A stretch of 64,000 nucleotides of DNA from Paraburkholderia oxyphila NBRC 105797 (GCF_000685075.1 NZ_BAYD01000049.1:1-64000); one strand, 5' to 3'; positions 38,794-48,904 are shown, counted from the first letter of the stretch. Program-made: numbers and translations. The notes: generated by a model not told the origin, from the sequence alone.

Positions 38794-39630
38794 ATGACCG
38801 AATCACTCAACAGTGCAGCAAACGGCGCCGTCGACCAGAACGAGAACGGCGACACGATCCTCGCCCTGGAAAACGTCAGCAAGTACTTCGGCAAGGTGAT
38901 CGCGCTCAATGGCGTCACGCTGCGCCTGAAGCGTGGCGAAGTGCACTGCCTGCTCGGCGACAACGGCGCGGGCAAGTCCACGCTGATCAAGACGCTGGCC
39001 GGCGTGCATGCGCCCACCTCTGGCGAGTATTTCGTCGATGGCAAGCCCGTGCGCTTCGAATCGCCGCGAGACGCGCTCGACCTCGGCATCGCGACCGTCT
39101 ACCAGGATCTCGCGCTGGTGCCGCTGCTCTCGGTGGCGCGCAACTTCTTCATGGGGCGCGAGCCGCAGAAGAAATTGTTCGGCTTTCTCAACGTCATGGA
39201 TCTCGAGTCGAGCGCGCAAATCGCCCAGGAGCGTCTCGCGGAAATGGGCATCAACGTGCGCGACCCGCATCAGGCCATCGGCACGATGTCGGGTGGCGAG
39301 CGCCAGTGCCTCGCGATCGCGCGTGCGATTCACTTTGGCGCGCGCGTGCTGATTCTCGACGAGCCAACCGCCGCGCTCGGCGTGAAGCAGAGCTTCAACG
39401 TGCTCAGGTTGATCCATAGCGCCCGCGCGAAAGGCATCTCGGTGATCTTCATCACGCATAACGTGCACCATGCCTACCCGATTGGCGACTCGTTCACGCT
39501 GCTCAATCGCGGCCGCTCGCTCGGTACGTACACGAAGGACACCATCAGCAAGAACGAGGTGCTCGACATGATGGCCGGCGGCGCGGAAATGCAGAAGATG
39601 ATTGCCGAGCTCGACGGCGCGACCATTTGA
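38794..39630 (+). CDS. Single-domain sugar ABC transporter ATPase (FrcA-like)
   Basis: A 278-residue ATPase with Walker [10 protein letters not shown] (Lys61), signature MSGGERQ and Walker [11 protein letters not shown]. Most carbohydrate importers with this permease type use a double-domain ATPase of about 500 residues (RbsA, MglA); this one has a single domain and must work as a homodimer, as in the FrcBCA fructose system. GGAGG is five bases before the ATG. iolC begins 68 bases downstream with no terminator between. Confidence 0.9.
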   Translation: MTESLNSAANGAVDQNENGDTILALENVSKYFGKVIALNGVTLRLKRGEVHCLLGDNGAGKSTLIKTLAGVHAPTSGEYFVDGKPVRFESPRDALDLGIATVYQDLALVPLLSVARNFFMGREPQKKLFGFLNVMDLESSAQIAQERLAEMGINVRDPHQAIGTMSGGERQCLAIARAIHFGARVLILDEPTAALGVKQSFNVLRLIHSARAKGISVIFITHNVHHAYPIGDSFTLLNRGRSLGTYTKDTISKNEVLDMMAGGAEMQKMIAELDGATI

Positions 39631-39698
39631 GGCGCGCGTCGACTCCGGATTGAGTCTGAATAGTGACCGAACTGAGACCGCATACGACAGGAATGCTC

Positions 39699-41714
39699 AT
39701 GGCCCTCCCCCGCACCCACCCTTCACGCTTCGCGCCCGGGCGCAGCCGCGATATCGTCTGCCTCGGCCGGCTCGGCGTCGATCTCTACGCCCAGCAGGTC
39801 GGCGCGCGGCTCGAAGACGTCTCCACCTTCGCCAAGTATCTCGGCGGCTCGTCGGCGAACATCGCGTTTGGCTGCGCGCGACTCGGCCTGAGCTCGGCCA
39901 TGCTCACGCGCGTCGGCGACGACCACATGGGGCGCTTTCTCACCGAAACGCTCACGAAAGAAGGCTGCGACACGAGTCACGTGCGCATCGACCCCGAGCG
40001 GCTCACGGCGCTCGTGCTGCTCGGCCTGAAAGACCGCGACACGTTCCCGCTCATTTTCTATCGCGAGAACTGCGCCGACATGGCTGTGGATGCGGGCGAC
40101 TTCGACGAGGCGTTCATTGCTTCGTCCAAGGCGCTGCTCATCACCGGCACGCACTTCTCGACCGAACAGGTGAACCGCGCGAGCCTTCAGGCGCTCGACT
40201 ACGCGCGCCGCAACAACGTGCGCACCGTGCTCGACATCGACTATCGCCCGGTGCTCTGGGGGCTGACCGGCAAGGCCGACGGCGAGACGCGCTTTATCGC
40301 GAGCGCTGGCGTGAGCGAGCATCTGCAGCGCATCCTGCCGCTGTTCGATCTCGTGATCGGCACCGAGGAAGAATTCCGCATCGCGGGCGGCAAAGAGACG
40401 CTCGTCGATGCGCTCAAGCGCGTGCGCGAGGTCACGCCCGCCACGCTGCTCGTGAAGCGCGGGCCGCTCGGCTGCCAGATCGTCGAAGGCGCGGTGCCCG
40501 ACTCGCTCGACGACGTGCCGCTGCAACGCGGCGTGGAGGTCGAAGTGCTCAACGTGCTCGGCGCGGGCGATGCGTTCGCGTCGGGCTTTCTTTCGGGCTG
40601 GCTGCGCGATGCGCCGCTCGAAGACTGCGCGCGCGCGGCCAATGCGTGCGGCGCGCTCGTGGTCTCGCGCCACGGCTGCGCGCCCGCGATGCCCACGCCC
40701 GCGGAACTCGACTATTTCCTGCGCGAAGCCGCCGCGGACCCCGCGCGCATGCGCCGCCCCGACCGCGACGCCACGCTCGCCCGCCTGCACCGCGTGACAC
40801 CCGCGCGCAAGCACTACGACGAGGTGCTGGGCTTCGCGTTCGACCATCGCAACCAGTTCTTCGATCTCGCCCAGCAGACCGGCGCCAGCGAAGCGCGCAT
40901 CTCGTACCTGAAAAACCTGTTCGTCGATGCCGTGGCGCAGACGGAAAGCGCACTCGGCCTGCAAGGCTGCATCGGTGTGCTGATCGACGATCGCTATGGC
41001 CAGGACGCGCTCAACGCCGCGACCGGGCGCGACTGGTGGATCGGCCGCCCGGTCGAGCTGCCGGGCTCGGTGCCGCTCGTGTTCGACCATGGCCGCTCGA
41101 TCGGCACGACGCTCGCCGCCTGGCCCATCGGGCACACGGTCAAGTGTCTCGTGCAGTTCCATCCCGACGAGCCAATCGAGCAGCGTCTCGAACAGGAAGC
41201 GCAGTTGCGCGCGCTCTACGACGCCGTGCAGGCAAGCGGCCACGAACTGCTGCTCGAAGTGATTCCGCCGAAGCTCGACGGCCGGCCGAACGCGCCCGAC
41301 ACCGTCTATCGCGCGCTCAAGCGGCTCTACAACATCGGCCTCTACCCCGAGTGGTGGAAGCTCGAGCCGATGGACGCGGCGCAGTGGCGCGACATCGACG
41401 CGCTGATCGCCGAGCGCGATCCGCACTGCCGCGGCGTGGTGCTGCTCGGCCTCTCCGCGCCCATCGAGCAGTTGACGAGCGGATTTCGCGCGGCGGCGGC
41501 TTCGCAGACGTGCCGCGGCTTCACGGTGGGCCGCACCATCTTCTACGAGCCGAGCCTCGCCTGGCTCGCCGGTGAAATCGACGACCAGGAATTGATCGCG
41601 CGCGTGCGCCGCGCCTTCGAGACGCTGATCGCGGCATGGCGTGCGGCGCGCGGCCAGGCGCCGAGCCAGGCACATCGCGATGGCCACGCCACACGCGAGG
41701 AGAAAGCAGCATGA
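39699..41714 (+). CDS. iolC: Bifunctional 5-dehydro-2-deoxygluconokinase / DUF2090 aldolase-like protein
   Basis: A 671-residue fusion. Residues about 15-325 are a PfkB sugar kinase that phosphorylates 2-deoxy-5-keto-gluconate, with the catalytic GAGD motif (288-291, base Asp291). Residues about 350-645 are a DUF2090 domain, usually annotated as the aldolase that splits the phosphorylated product to malonate semialdehyde and dihydroxyacetone phosphate, replacing a separate iolJ. Possible starts are GTG 39663, ATG 39693 and ATG 39699; AGGA at 39689 favours 39699. The stop overlaps the iolD start (ATGA). Confidence 0.9.
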   Translation: MALPRTHPSRFAPGRSRDIVCLGRLGVDLYAQQVGARLEDVSTFAKYLGGSSANIAFGCARLGLSSAMLTRVGDDHMGRFLTETLTKEGCDTSHVRIDPERLTALVLLGLKDRDTFPLIFYRENCADMAVDAGDFDEAFIASSKALLITGTHFSTEQVNRASLQALDYARRNNVRTVLDIDYRPVLWGLTGKADGETRFIASAGVSEHLQRILPLFDLVIGTEEEFRIAGGKETLVDALKRVREVTPATLLVKRGPLGCQIVEGAVPDSLDDVPLQRGVEVEVLNVLGAGDAFASGFLSGWLRDAPLEDCARAANACGALVVSRHGCAPAMPTPAELDYFLREAAADPARMRRPDRDATLARLHRVTPARKHYDEVLGFAFDHRNQFFDLAQQTGASEARISYLKNLFVDAVAQTESALGLQGCIGVLIDDRYGQDALNAATGRDWWIGRPVELPGSVPLVFDHGRSIGTTLAAWPIGHTVKCLVQFHPDEPIEQRLEQEAQLRALYDAVQASGHELLLEVIPPKLDGRPNAPDTVYRALKRLYNIGLYPEWWKLEPMDAAQWRDIDALIAERDPHCRGVVLLGLSAPIEQLTSGFRAAAASQTCRGFTVGRTIFYEPSLAWLAGEIDDQELIARVRRAFETLIAAWRAARGQAPSQAHRDGHATREEKAA

Positions 41715-43750
41715 ATCAGCGCATCGCTCCCATTTCCGGCGCCTCGACCGAGGGACAGCCGAACGCCGTACCGAGCCCGCCCGCCGCCACGGTGCGCCTC
41801 ACCGCGGCGCAGGCACTGGTGCGCTTTCTCGCCGCTCAGCGCGTGGCCTGCGAAGACGGCTCGGGCCGCACCGAGCCGCTCTTCGGCGGCGTGTTCGCGA
41901 TCTTCGGGCACGGCAACGTGGCGGGCCTCGGCGAGGCGCTCTATCACTATCGCCACGAACTGCCCACGCTGCGCGCGCACAACGAGCAAGCGATGGCGCA
42001 CAGCGCGATCGCCTACGCGAAGGCGCATTTCCGCCGCCGCATGATGGCCGTGACCACGTCGATCGGCCCTGGCGCCACCAACCTCGTGACGGCCGCCGCG
42101 CTCGCGCACGTGAACCGGTTGCCGCTGCTGCTCCTGCCCGGCGACATCTTCGTCTCGCGCGAGCCCGACCCGGTACTGCAGCAGATCGAAGATCCGCATG
42201 ATGGCGGCCTCTCCGCCAACGACGCGCTCAAGCCCGTGTCGCGCTACTTCGACCGCATCGTGCATCCCGCGCAATTGCTCAGCGCGTTGCCGCGCGCGCT
42301 GCGCGTGCTCACCGACGCCGCGCTGTGCGGCCCGGTCACGCTCGCGCTGCCGCAGGACGTGCAGGCCATGGCGTGGGACTATCCCGCGAGTTTCTTCACG
42401 CCTCGCCTCGTGAGCTTTCACGCCGCCGCGCCCGTGCAGAGCGAGATCGACGCGGCGCTCGCGCAACTGCATCGCGCGAAACGTCCGCTCATCGTCGCGG
42501 GCGGCGGTGTGCTCTACTCGCGCGCCGCGCCTCAGTTGCAGGCGCTCGCCGCGGCGCGCGGCATTCCGGTGGCGGAGACCCAGGCCGGCAAAGGCGCCCT
42601 CGCGTGGGACGATCCGCTCAATGTGGGCGCGATCGGCGTGACGGGCTCGCCCGCCGCGAACGCACTGGCGCGTGACGCCGACTGCATTCTTGCGGTGGGC
42701 ACGCGCCTGCAGGACTTCACGACCGGCTCGAATTCGCTGTTTGCGCACGCGCACGTGATCGGCGTGAACGCAAACGGCTTCGATGCGCTCAAGCACAACG
42801 GCCTCGCCGTGGAGGCCGACGCGAAGCTCGCGCTCGCGGCGCTGAGCGACGAGCTGATCAACTGGCGTGCCGACGCGAACTGGACCGCGCATGCACGTCA
42901 CCTGGCCGACGAATGGCGCATGAGCGTCGAAGCGCTGACGCACGCGCCGCAGGAACGCCACAGCCTGCCCTATGACGCCGACGTGATCGGCGCCGTGCAG
43001 CGCTCGTCGAGCCGTTCGTACACCGAAGATATCGTCGTGTGCGCGGCCGGCACGCTGCCCGCCGAGTTGCACAAGCTCTGGCGCGCCGGCCAGCCGGGCG
43101 CCTATCACGTCGAATACGGCTACTCGTGCATGGGCTACGAGATCGCGGGCGGGCTCGGCGCGAAGCTCGCGCGGCCCGATCGCGAGGTCATCGTCATGGT
43201 CGGCGACGGCAGCTACCTGATGATGAACAGCGAGATCGCGACCTCGGTGATGCTCGGCGCGAAGCTCATCATCGTCGTGCTCGACAACCGCGGCTATGGC
43301 TGCATCAACCGGCTCCAGCAGGCCTGCGGCGGCGCACCGTTCAACAACCTGTTCGAGGACTGCGCGCAAGGGCCGCTTGGCGCGCCGCGCATCGACTTCG
43401 CCTCGCACGCGCGCTCGCTGGGCGCGCAGGCCGAGCACGTCGCCAGCGTCACTGAGCTCGAATCCGCGCTGCAACGCGCGCGCGCGGCGTCGCGCACCTA
43501 CCTCATCAGCATCGACACCGATCCGGCGCGCACGACCGAGGACGGCGGCTGGTGGTGGGAGGTGGCCGTGCCCGAGGTTTCGACGCGCGCCACCGTGCGC
43601 GAGGCACGCGAGCGCTATGACGCGCATCTCGCGCAACGCGGGCGACGCGAGCGTCGTGCCGACGCGCCGCCAGCGACGAAGGCAGCGCCCGACGCTGAAA
43701 ATGAAAGCGGCAACGAAGGCGGTGACGCGGCCGACCCAACCGAGGCATGA
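41711..43750 (+). CDS. iolD: 3D-(3,5/4)-trihydroxycyclohexane-1,2-dione hydrolase
   Basis: A 679-residue thiamine-diphosphate enzyme that opens the inositol ring product to 5-deoxy-glucuronate. The N-terminal pyrimidine-binding domain (HNEQAMAHSAIAYAKAHF), the middle domain and the C-terminal TPP domain with the GDGSY...N motif (near residue 498) are intact. About 35 extra polar residues end the protein. The start overlaps the iolC stop by four bases; AGGAGAAAG precedes it. Confidence 0.95.
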   Translation: MNQRIAPISGASTEGQPNAVPSPPAATVRLTAAQALVRFLAAQRVACEDGSGRTEPLFGGVFAIFGHGNVAGLGEALYHYRHELPTLRAHNEQAMAHSAIAYAKAHFRRRMMAVTTSIGPGATNLVTAAALAHVNRLPLLLLPGDIFVSREPDPVLQQIEDPHDGGLSANDALKPVSRYFDRIVHPAQLLSALPRALRVLTDAALCGPVTLALPQDVQAMAWDYPASFFTPRLVSFHAAAPVQSEIDAALAQLHRAKRPLIVAGGGVLYSRAAPQLQALAAARGIPVAETQAGKGALAWDDPLNVGAIGVTGSPAANALARDADCILAVGTRLQDFTTGSNSLFAHAHVIGVNANGFDALKHNGLAVEADAKLALAALSDELINWRADANWTAHARHLADEWRMSVEALTHAPQERHSLPYDADVIGAVQRSSSRSYTEDIVVCAAGTLPAELHKLWRAGQPGAYHVEYGYSCMGYEIAGGLGAKLARPDREVIVMVGDGSYLMMNSEIATSVMLGAKLIIVVLDNRGYGCINRLQQACGGAPFNNLFEDCAQGPLGAPRIDFASHARSLGAQAEHVASVTELESALQRARAASRTYLISIDTDPARTTEDGGWWWEVAVPEVSTRATVREARERYDAHLAQRGRRERRADAPPATKAAPDAENESGNEGGDAADPTEA

Positions 43751-43784
43751 CGAGACTCACGTTTGCAGAGATCGAGGAACGCAC

Positions 43785-44708
43785 ATGAGTGCATTTGAAG
43801 TACGCATCGGCATCAATCCGCTATCGTGGATGAACGACGACTTGCCCTCGCTCGGAGGCGAGACGCCGCTCTCCCAGGCGCTCACCGAGGGGCGCGAGAT
43901 CGGCTATGAAGGCTTCGAGCTCGGCAACAAGTTTCCGCGCGAGCCGCAGGCGCTCAAGGCATTGCTCGCGCAATACGACCTGTCGCTCGTGTCCGGCTGG
44001 TACTCCGGCATGCTCGCGCGGCGCAGCGTGGCTGAAGAGATCGCGGCCGTGGACAAGCATCTCGACCTGCTCGCGCAGAACGGCGCCACCGTGATGGTGT
44101 ACGGCGAAGTGGCCGATTCGATCCAGGGCGCGCCGCGCCCGCTCTATCAGCGGCCACGCTTTTTCAGCGAGCAGCAGTGGGACGAATACGCCGCGCGCGT
44201 GGACGCGTTCGCGCGCCATACGCTCTCGCGTGGCGTGCGGCTCGCCTATCACCATCACATGGGCGCCTATGTGGAAACGCCGGCCGACGTCGACAAGCTC
44301 ATGGCGCGCACGGGCGACGCCGTGGGCCTGCTGTTCGACGCGGGCCATATCACGTTCGCGGGCGGCGACCCCGTCGTGGAGCTCGACAAGCACATCGCAC
44401 GCGTATGCCACGTGCACTGCAAGGACGTGCGCCCCGCCGTGGTGAAGCTCGCGCGCAACCGCAACTGGAGCTTTCTCGACGCGGTGCTCGCGGGCGCGTT
44501 CACGGTGCCCGGCGACGGCGCCGTCGATTTTCCGGCGATCATCGCGCGTCTGAAGCGGCACGGCTACCGCGGCTGGCTAGTCGTAGAGGCCGAGCAGGAC
44601 CCCGTGATCGCGCCATCGTACGCGTACGCGCAGAAGGGCTATCGCACGCTGCGCTCGCTCGTCGATTCGGATAGCGTATCAAGCAATGCCAGCAAGGAGG
44701 CAGCATGA
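43785..44708 (+). CDS. iolE: myo-inosose-2 dehydratase
   Basis: A 307-residue xylose-isomerase-like TIM barrel that dehydrates 2-keto-myo-inositol to the trihydroxycyclohexane-dione. Recognisable blocks are INPLSWMNDDLPSLG at the start, GYEGFELGNKFPR, YHHHMGAYVETPADVD, DAGHITFAGGDP and HVHCKDVRP, including the metal-binding Glu, Asp and His positions. GAGGAA lies ahead of the ATG; its stop overlaps the iolB start (ATGA). Confidence 0.95.
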   Translation: MSAFEVRIGINPLSWMNDDLPSLGGETPLSQALTEGREIGYEGFELGNKFPREPQALKALLAQYDLSLVSGWYSGMLARRSVAEEIAAVDKHLDLLAQNGATVMVYGEVADSIQGAPRPLYQRPRFFSEQQWDEYAARVDAFARHTLSRGVRLAYHHHMGAYVETPADVDKLMARTGDAVGLLFDAGHITFAGGDPVVELDKHIARVCHVHCKDVRPAVVKLARNRNWSFLDAVLAGAFTVPGDGAVDFPAIIARLKRHGYRGWLVVEAEQDPVIAPSYAYAQKGYRTLRSLVDSDSVSSNASKEAA

Positions 44709-45508
44709 GCCTGCTAGTCAAGGCCGCGCGCGAAGGCCAGACGATCGCGCGCGTCACGCCCGCCACGGCGGGCTGGCGCTATGTCGGCTTCGCCGCGTAC
44801 CGCATGGACGCCGACGATGTCGTCTACGTACACGAAACGGACCGCGAGAGCTGCATCGTCGTGCTCTCGGGCGCCGTGGACATCGTGGCCGGCGGCAAGC
44901 GTTATTCGGGCCTCGGCTCGCGAGACAGCGTATTCGAGGACGCCGCGCCCTACGCGCTCTACGTGCCGCCCGGTGTGAAAGCGGTGGTGCGCGCCACGCG
45001 CGAAGCCGAATTGGGCGTGGCGAGCGCGCCAGCGCTTGGCACGCTGCCCGTGCGGCTCATCGAGCCCGCGCATATGAAACGCTCCACGCGCGGCAAAGGC
45101 GCGAATACACGCTACGTCTGCGATATTCTTCCGCAGACCGAGCCGGCGGAGTCGCTGCTCGTGGTGGAGGTGCGCACGCCTTCGGGCCATTCGTCGAGCT
45201 ATCCGCCGCACAAGCACGATGCCGACCGCCTGCCGCATGAGAGCGCGCTGGAAGAGACCTATTACCACCGGCTCAATCCACAGCAGGGCTTCGCGTTCCA
45301 GCGCGTCTACACCGACCTGCGCGACCTCGACGAGACCATGGCCGTAGAGGATCACGACGTCGTGATGGTGCCGCGCGGCTATCATCCGGTGGTCGTGCCC
45401 TACGGCTACGACTCTTATTACCTGAACGTGATGGCGGGCCCCACGCGCGAGTGGCACTTCCACAACGACCCGGCGCACGAGTGGATCATCGAACGCGACG
45501 CGAAGTAG
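44705..45508 (+). CDS. iolB: 5-deoxy-glucuronate isomerase
   Basis: A 267-residue double-cupin enzyme converting 5-deoxy-glucuronate to 2-deoxy-5-keto-gluconate, the substrate of IolC. The metal site is visible in HSSSYPPHKHD and EETYYHRLNPQQGFAFQRVY, and the C-terminus has the PRGYHPVVVPYGYDSYYLNV block. AAGGAGG lies in the end of iolE. Last gene of the operon, with a strong terminator 22 bases on. Confidence 0.95.
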   Translation: MSLLVKAAREGQTIARVTPATAGWRYVGFAAYRMDADDVVYVHETDRESCIVVLSGAVDIVAGGKRYSGLGSRDSVFEDAAPYALYVPPGVKAVVRATREAELGVASAPALGTLPVRLIEPAHMKRSTRGKGANTRYVCDILPQTEPAESLLVVEVRTPSGHSSSYPPHKHDADRLPHESALEETYYHRLNPQQGFAFQRVYTDLRDLDETMAVEDHDVVMVPRGYHPVVVPYGYDSYYLNVMAGPTREWHFHNDPAHEWIIERDAK

Positions 45509-45530
45509 CGCTAAATAATTTGCACCACGT

Positions 45531-45569
45531 AAAACGCCGCGCTGCCCGATCAGGCAGCGCGGCGTTTTT
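45531..45569. terminator. Bidirectional terminator after iolB
   Basis: Sixteen-base perfect arms (45531-45546 and 45553-45568) starting AAAACGCCGCG, six-base loop and a T-run. It ends the iol operon and can also end the convergent chemoreceptor gene, whose stop is at 45590. Confidence 0.95.
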
Positions 45570-45589
45570 GCATGCAGCGTGGTTGACCG

Positions 45590-47305
45590 TCAAGCGAGCT
45601 GGAACTTGCCCACGAGGCGCTTGAGCACCTTGGCCTGGTCGTCGAGCGATTGCGCCGCGGCCGTGGCCTCTTCCACCAGCGCCGCGTTCTGCTGCGTGCC
45701 CGCGTCCATCTGCGTGACCGCCCGGCTGATCTCCTCGATGCCGGCGCGCTGCTCGCTCGATGCCGCCGAAATCTCGCCGATGATGTCGTTCACGCGCTTC
45801 ACGGCCTTCACGACCTCTTCCATGGTCTGACCCGCGTCGGTGGCGAGCGTGGAGCCGTTCGCCACGCGCGTGACCGAGGCAGAGATCAACGTCTTGATCT
45901 CCTTGGCCGCCGCGGCGCTGCGCTGCGCGAGATTGCGCACCTCGCCCGCAACCACCGAGAAGCCGCGCCCCTCTTCGCCCGCGCGCGCGGCCTCGACGGC
46001 CGCGTTCAGCGCCAGAATATTGGTCTGGAACGCGATCCCTTCGATCACGCCGATGATGTCGGCGATGCTCTTCGCGCTGTCGTTGATCTCGTTCATCGTG
46101 GCCACCACGCGGCCGACCACGGCGCCGCCCTTCTGCGCGATCTGCGAGGCGTTGCCGGCCAGCGTACTCGCCTGCTGCGCGTTCTCCGCGTTCAGGCGCA
46201 CGGTGGACGTCAATTGCTCCATGCTGCTGGCGGTGCGCTCGAGCGCGACGGCCTGTTCTTCCGTGCGATGCGAGAGATCGAGATTGCCCGTCGAAATCTG
46301 GCCCGATGCAGCGGCAATCGCCTCGGCGCTCGCGGCGATCTCGGCCACCGTCGTCGACAGTCCGTTCTGCATGTCGCGCAGCGCACCGAGCATGCTGGCC
46401 CCGTCGCGCGCATGCACCTCGACCGGCTGCGCGAGATCGCCCGAGGCGATGCGCGCGGCAATGGCCTTCGCATGCGCGGGCTCGCCGCCGAGCTGGTGCG
46501 CGAGGCGCCGCACGACCCATTCGCTCACCACGAACGCCAGCACGAACAGCGCCAGCGTCGCCGCGGCGATCATCACAAACGACGACTTGTAGATGAACGC
46601 CGAAGCCGCGATCGTCGCCTTGGCGGCGGCCCCGCGCTGCGCGACGAGCTGATCGACGAGCTTCTCGAGCTTGCCCGTCTCCACGAGCAGCGACACGTCC
46701 TGCATGCTGACCTGCCAGCTCATCTGCGAAAGATCGAGCGGCTGCGCCTTCATGAGCGTGACGAAGTCGCGCAGATGGCCGCTCCATGTTTGCGCCAACG
46801 CCGCGAACTGTTTTTGCTGCGCGAGCGCGGCGGCGCCCGGCGCGTCGCCGGCCGACTGCGATGAATATTGGTCGAGCACTTTCATCTGGACCACGAGCGC
46901 GGCGAGGTCCTTCTCGATGTCCTCACCCAGCTCGTCGCGCTCCTTCGCCGTAGTCGCGGTGAGCAGCATTTTTTGCCCGCGGCTCGCGCGCAGCACGTGG
47001 CCACGCACTTCCTCCGCAGCGCGGCTGGCGATATGGCCCTGCTCGTAGATCGACTCGGTGGAATCGTTCAGGCGGCTGATCTGCGTGAGCGAGAAGGCGC
47101 CGATGGCCAGCGTGCCGACCAGCACCACCGCGAAAGCGACGCGCAGCATCGTCTTCACTGAGAGCGACCTGCCCTCTGCACCTGCCGAACCCCTTGCGCC
47201 TTTGCTGTGCTTCCCGCCGCCCACCACGCCGTTTACTCCGGCGACCGCCCCAAACTCCTCCTGCACGAAACTCGTGTGCCCGGCAGGCTCTTTCATTGCT
47301 CTCAT
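45590..47305 (-). CDS. Methyl-accepting chemotaxis protein
   Basis: A 571-residue chemoreceptor: first membrane helix about 50-73, a periplasmic four-helix-type sensor to about 235, second helix about 238-260, HAMP to about 310 and a signalling domain with the conserved tip [20 protein letters not shown] near 430-460. There is no C-terminal CheR-docking pentapeptide. GGAGA before 47305 supports this start, which gives an unusual 49-residue Gly/Lys-rich cytoplasmic leader. It borders the inositol cluster, but nothing in it shows the ligand. Confidence 0.9.
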   Translation of the reverse strand: MRAMKEPAGHTSFVQEEFGAVAGVNGVVGGGKHSKGARGSAGAEGRSLSVKTMLRVAFAVVLVGTLAIGAFSLTQISRLNDSTESIYEQGHIASRAAEEVRGHVLRASRGQKMLLTATTAKERDELGEDIEKDLAALVVQMKVLDQYSSQSAGDAPGAAALAQQKQFAALAQTWSGHLRDFVTLMKAQPLDLSQMSWQVSMQDVSLLVETGKLEKLVDQLVAQRGAAAKATIAASAFIYKSSFVMIAAATLALFVLAFVVSEWVVRRLAHQLGGEPAHAKAIAARIASGDLAQPVEVHARDGASMLGALRDMQNGLSTTVAEIAASAEAIAAASGQISTGNLDLSHRTEEQAVALERTASSMEQLTSTVRLNAENAQQASTLAGNASQIAQKGGAVVGRVVATMNEINDSAKSIADIIGVIEGIAFQTNILALNAAVEAARAGEEGRGFSVVAGEVRNLAQRSAAAAKEIKTLISASVTRVANGSTLATDAGQTMEEVVKAVKRVNDIIGEISAASSEQRAGIEEISRAVTQMDAGTQQNAALVEEATAAAQSLDDQAKVLKRLVGKFQLA

Positions 47306-47650
47306 CGTTATCGGTCTCCAGTGTCTGTGTGCATACACCCTCGATCCGCCCGCAATCGACTCGTATGCGCAACGCCTCAACCCCGGTCAACGGCACGGCG
47401 CCGCGCATTCTTTAACGGCGCGCGGGCGCTGGTTGTGGTCCTGCCCCGTAGCTTCGGCGCGCGCGACGGCACCCACTTGGCAGATTCTCGACAAAATATG
47501 TCCGGACTGTTCAGTCGAGACACATTACACTGCGCTTCATAACTCCTATACATGACCTTTTCATGCCATCGCCGCAACGGGTTCTTGATGCTTTCAAGGA
47601 CCCAACATTCGTCGCGGCGCCCGCGTGAAGCCTTTTTGCTTATCGACAAT
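47306..47650. promoter_or_regulatory. Divergent spacer between chemoreceptor and MFS genes, with a palindrome at 47505-47516
   Basis: 345 bases. It contains GACTG-TT-CAGTC (47505-47516) shortly before a possible -10, TACACT at 47525-47530, upstream of the MFS gene. This could be an operator, but no local repressor gene is present. No coding sequence is credible here. Confidence 0.35.
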
Positions 47651-48904
47651 ATGGAAACCAGCTTCGACAAGCGCGCCGCGCCTGGCGCCCCGTCTGTGTC
47701 CGCCGCCTCCCCGGCCTCCACCGGTGTGCAGCGCACCGTGTACTCCGTGCTCGGCGCGATCAGCTTTTCGCATCTGCTCAACGACATGATCCAGTCGTTG
47801 ATCCTGGCCATCTATCCGATGCTCAAGGACAACTTCTCGCTGTCGTTCACGCAGATCGGCCTCATTACGCTCACCTACCAGATCACGGCTTCGATGCTGC
47901 AGCCGCTCGTCGGCGTCTATACCGACAAGCGTCCGTTGCCGTACTCGCTGCCCGTCGGCATGGGCTTCACGCTCTGCGGCCTGTTGCTGATGTCGGTGGC
48001 GCCGAGCTTCGCCGTGCTGCTCGTCGCGGCGGCGCTCGTCGGTTGCGGCTCCTCCGTGTTCCATCCGGAGTCCTCGCGCGTCGCGCGCATGGCCTCGGGC
48101 GGCCGCCACGGCCTCGCGCAATCGCTGTTCCAGGTGGGCGGCAACGCGGGCTCTTCGCTTGGGCCGCTGCTCGCCGCCGTGATCGTCATTCCGCACGGCC
48201 AGCGCAGCATCGCGTGGTTCTCGGTGGCGGCGCTCGTCGCGATGTTCGTGCTCACGCAGATCGGCCGCTGGTACAAGGCCCATCCGGCAATGAAGAAAAA
48301 GCGCGCCGAGGCCCCGCACGTCACGCTCTCGCGCGGCCGCGTGGCCACCGCCATCGGCATTCTCGTGCTGCTCGTGTTCTCGAAGTACTTCTACCTCGCG
48401 AGCATCAACAGCTACTTCACGTTCTATCTGATCGACCGCTTCCACCTGCCCGTGCAGGCCGCCCAGGTGCACCTGTTCGTGTTCCTCGCGGCCGTGGCGG
48501 CGGGCACGATCATCGGCGGCCCAGTGGGCGACCGCATCGGCCGCAAGTACGTGATCTGGGGATCGATTCTGGGCGTCGCGCCGTTCACGCTGCTGCTGCC
48601 CTATGCCAATCTGTTCTGGACCAGCGTGCTGACCGTGATCATCGGCGTGGTGCTCGCCTCGGCGTTCTCGGCCATCCTCGTCTACGCGCAGGAGCTGATC
48701 CCCGGCAAGGTAGGTATGGTGGCGGGCCTGTTCTTCGGCTTCGCGTTCGGCCTCGGTGGCATCGGCGCGGCGGTGCTCGGCCAACTGGCGGACGCTACCA
48801 GCATCGCCTTCGTCTACAAGGTCTGCTCGTTCCTGCCGCTGATCGGCATCCTCACCGTGCTCCTGCCCGACGTCGAGGGCAAGCGCGCGGCAAAGACAGC
48901 CTGA
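47651..48904 (+). CDS. Fosmidomycin-resistance (Fsr) type MFS efflux protein
   Basis: A 417-residue, 12-helix major facilitator. SHLLNDMIQSLILAIYPML in helix 1 and SSVFHPESSRVARMASGGRHGLAQSLFQVGGN are marks of the Fsr group. The frame opens at 47552, but family similarity favours METSFDKRA at 47651, although no strong ribosome binding site precedes it. The natural substrate is unknown. A terminator follows. Confidence 0.88.
   Translation: METSFDKRAAPGAPSVSAASPASTGVQRTVYSVLGAISFSHLLNDMIQSLILAIYPMLKDNFSLSFTQIGLITLTYQITASMLQPLVGVYTDKRPLPYSLPVGMGFTLCGLLLMSVAPSFAVLLVAAALVGCGSSVFHPESSRVARMASGGRHGLAQSLFQVGGNAGSSLGPLLAAVIVIPHGQRSIAWFSVAALVAMFVLTQIGRWYKAHPAMKKKRAEAPHVTLSRGRVATAIGILVLLVFSKYFYLASINSYFTFYLIDRFHLPVQAAQVHLFVFLAAVAAGTIIGGPVGDRIGRKYVIWGSILGVAPFTLLLPYANLFWTSVLTVIIGVVLASAFSAILVYAQELIPGKVGMVAGLFFGFAFGLGGIGAAVLGQLADATSIAFVYKVCSFLPLIGILTVLLPDVEGKRAAKTA

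Noticed and set aside
41543-43636. 697-residue open frame antisense to iolD
   Set aside because: Shadow of iolD; no coherent domain.
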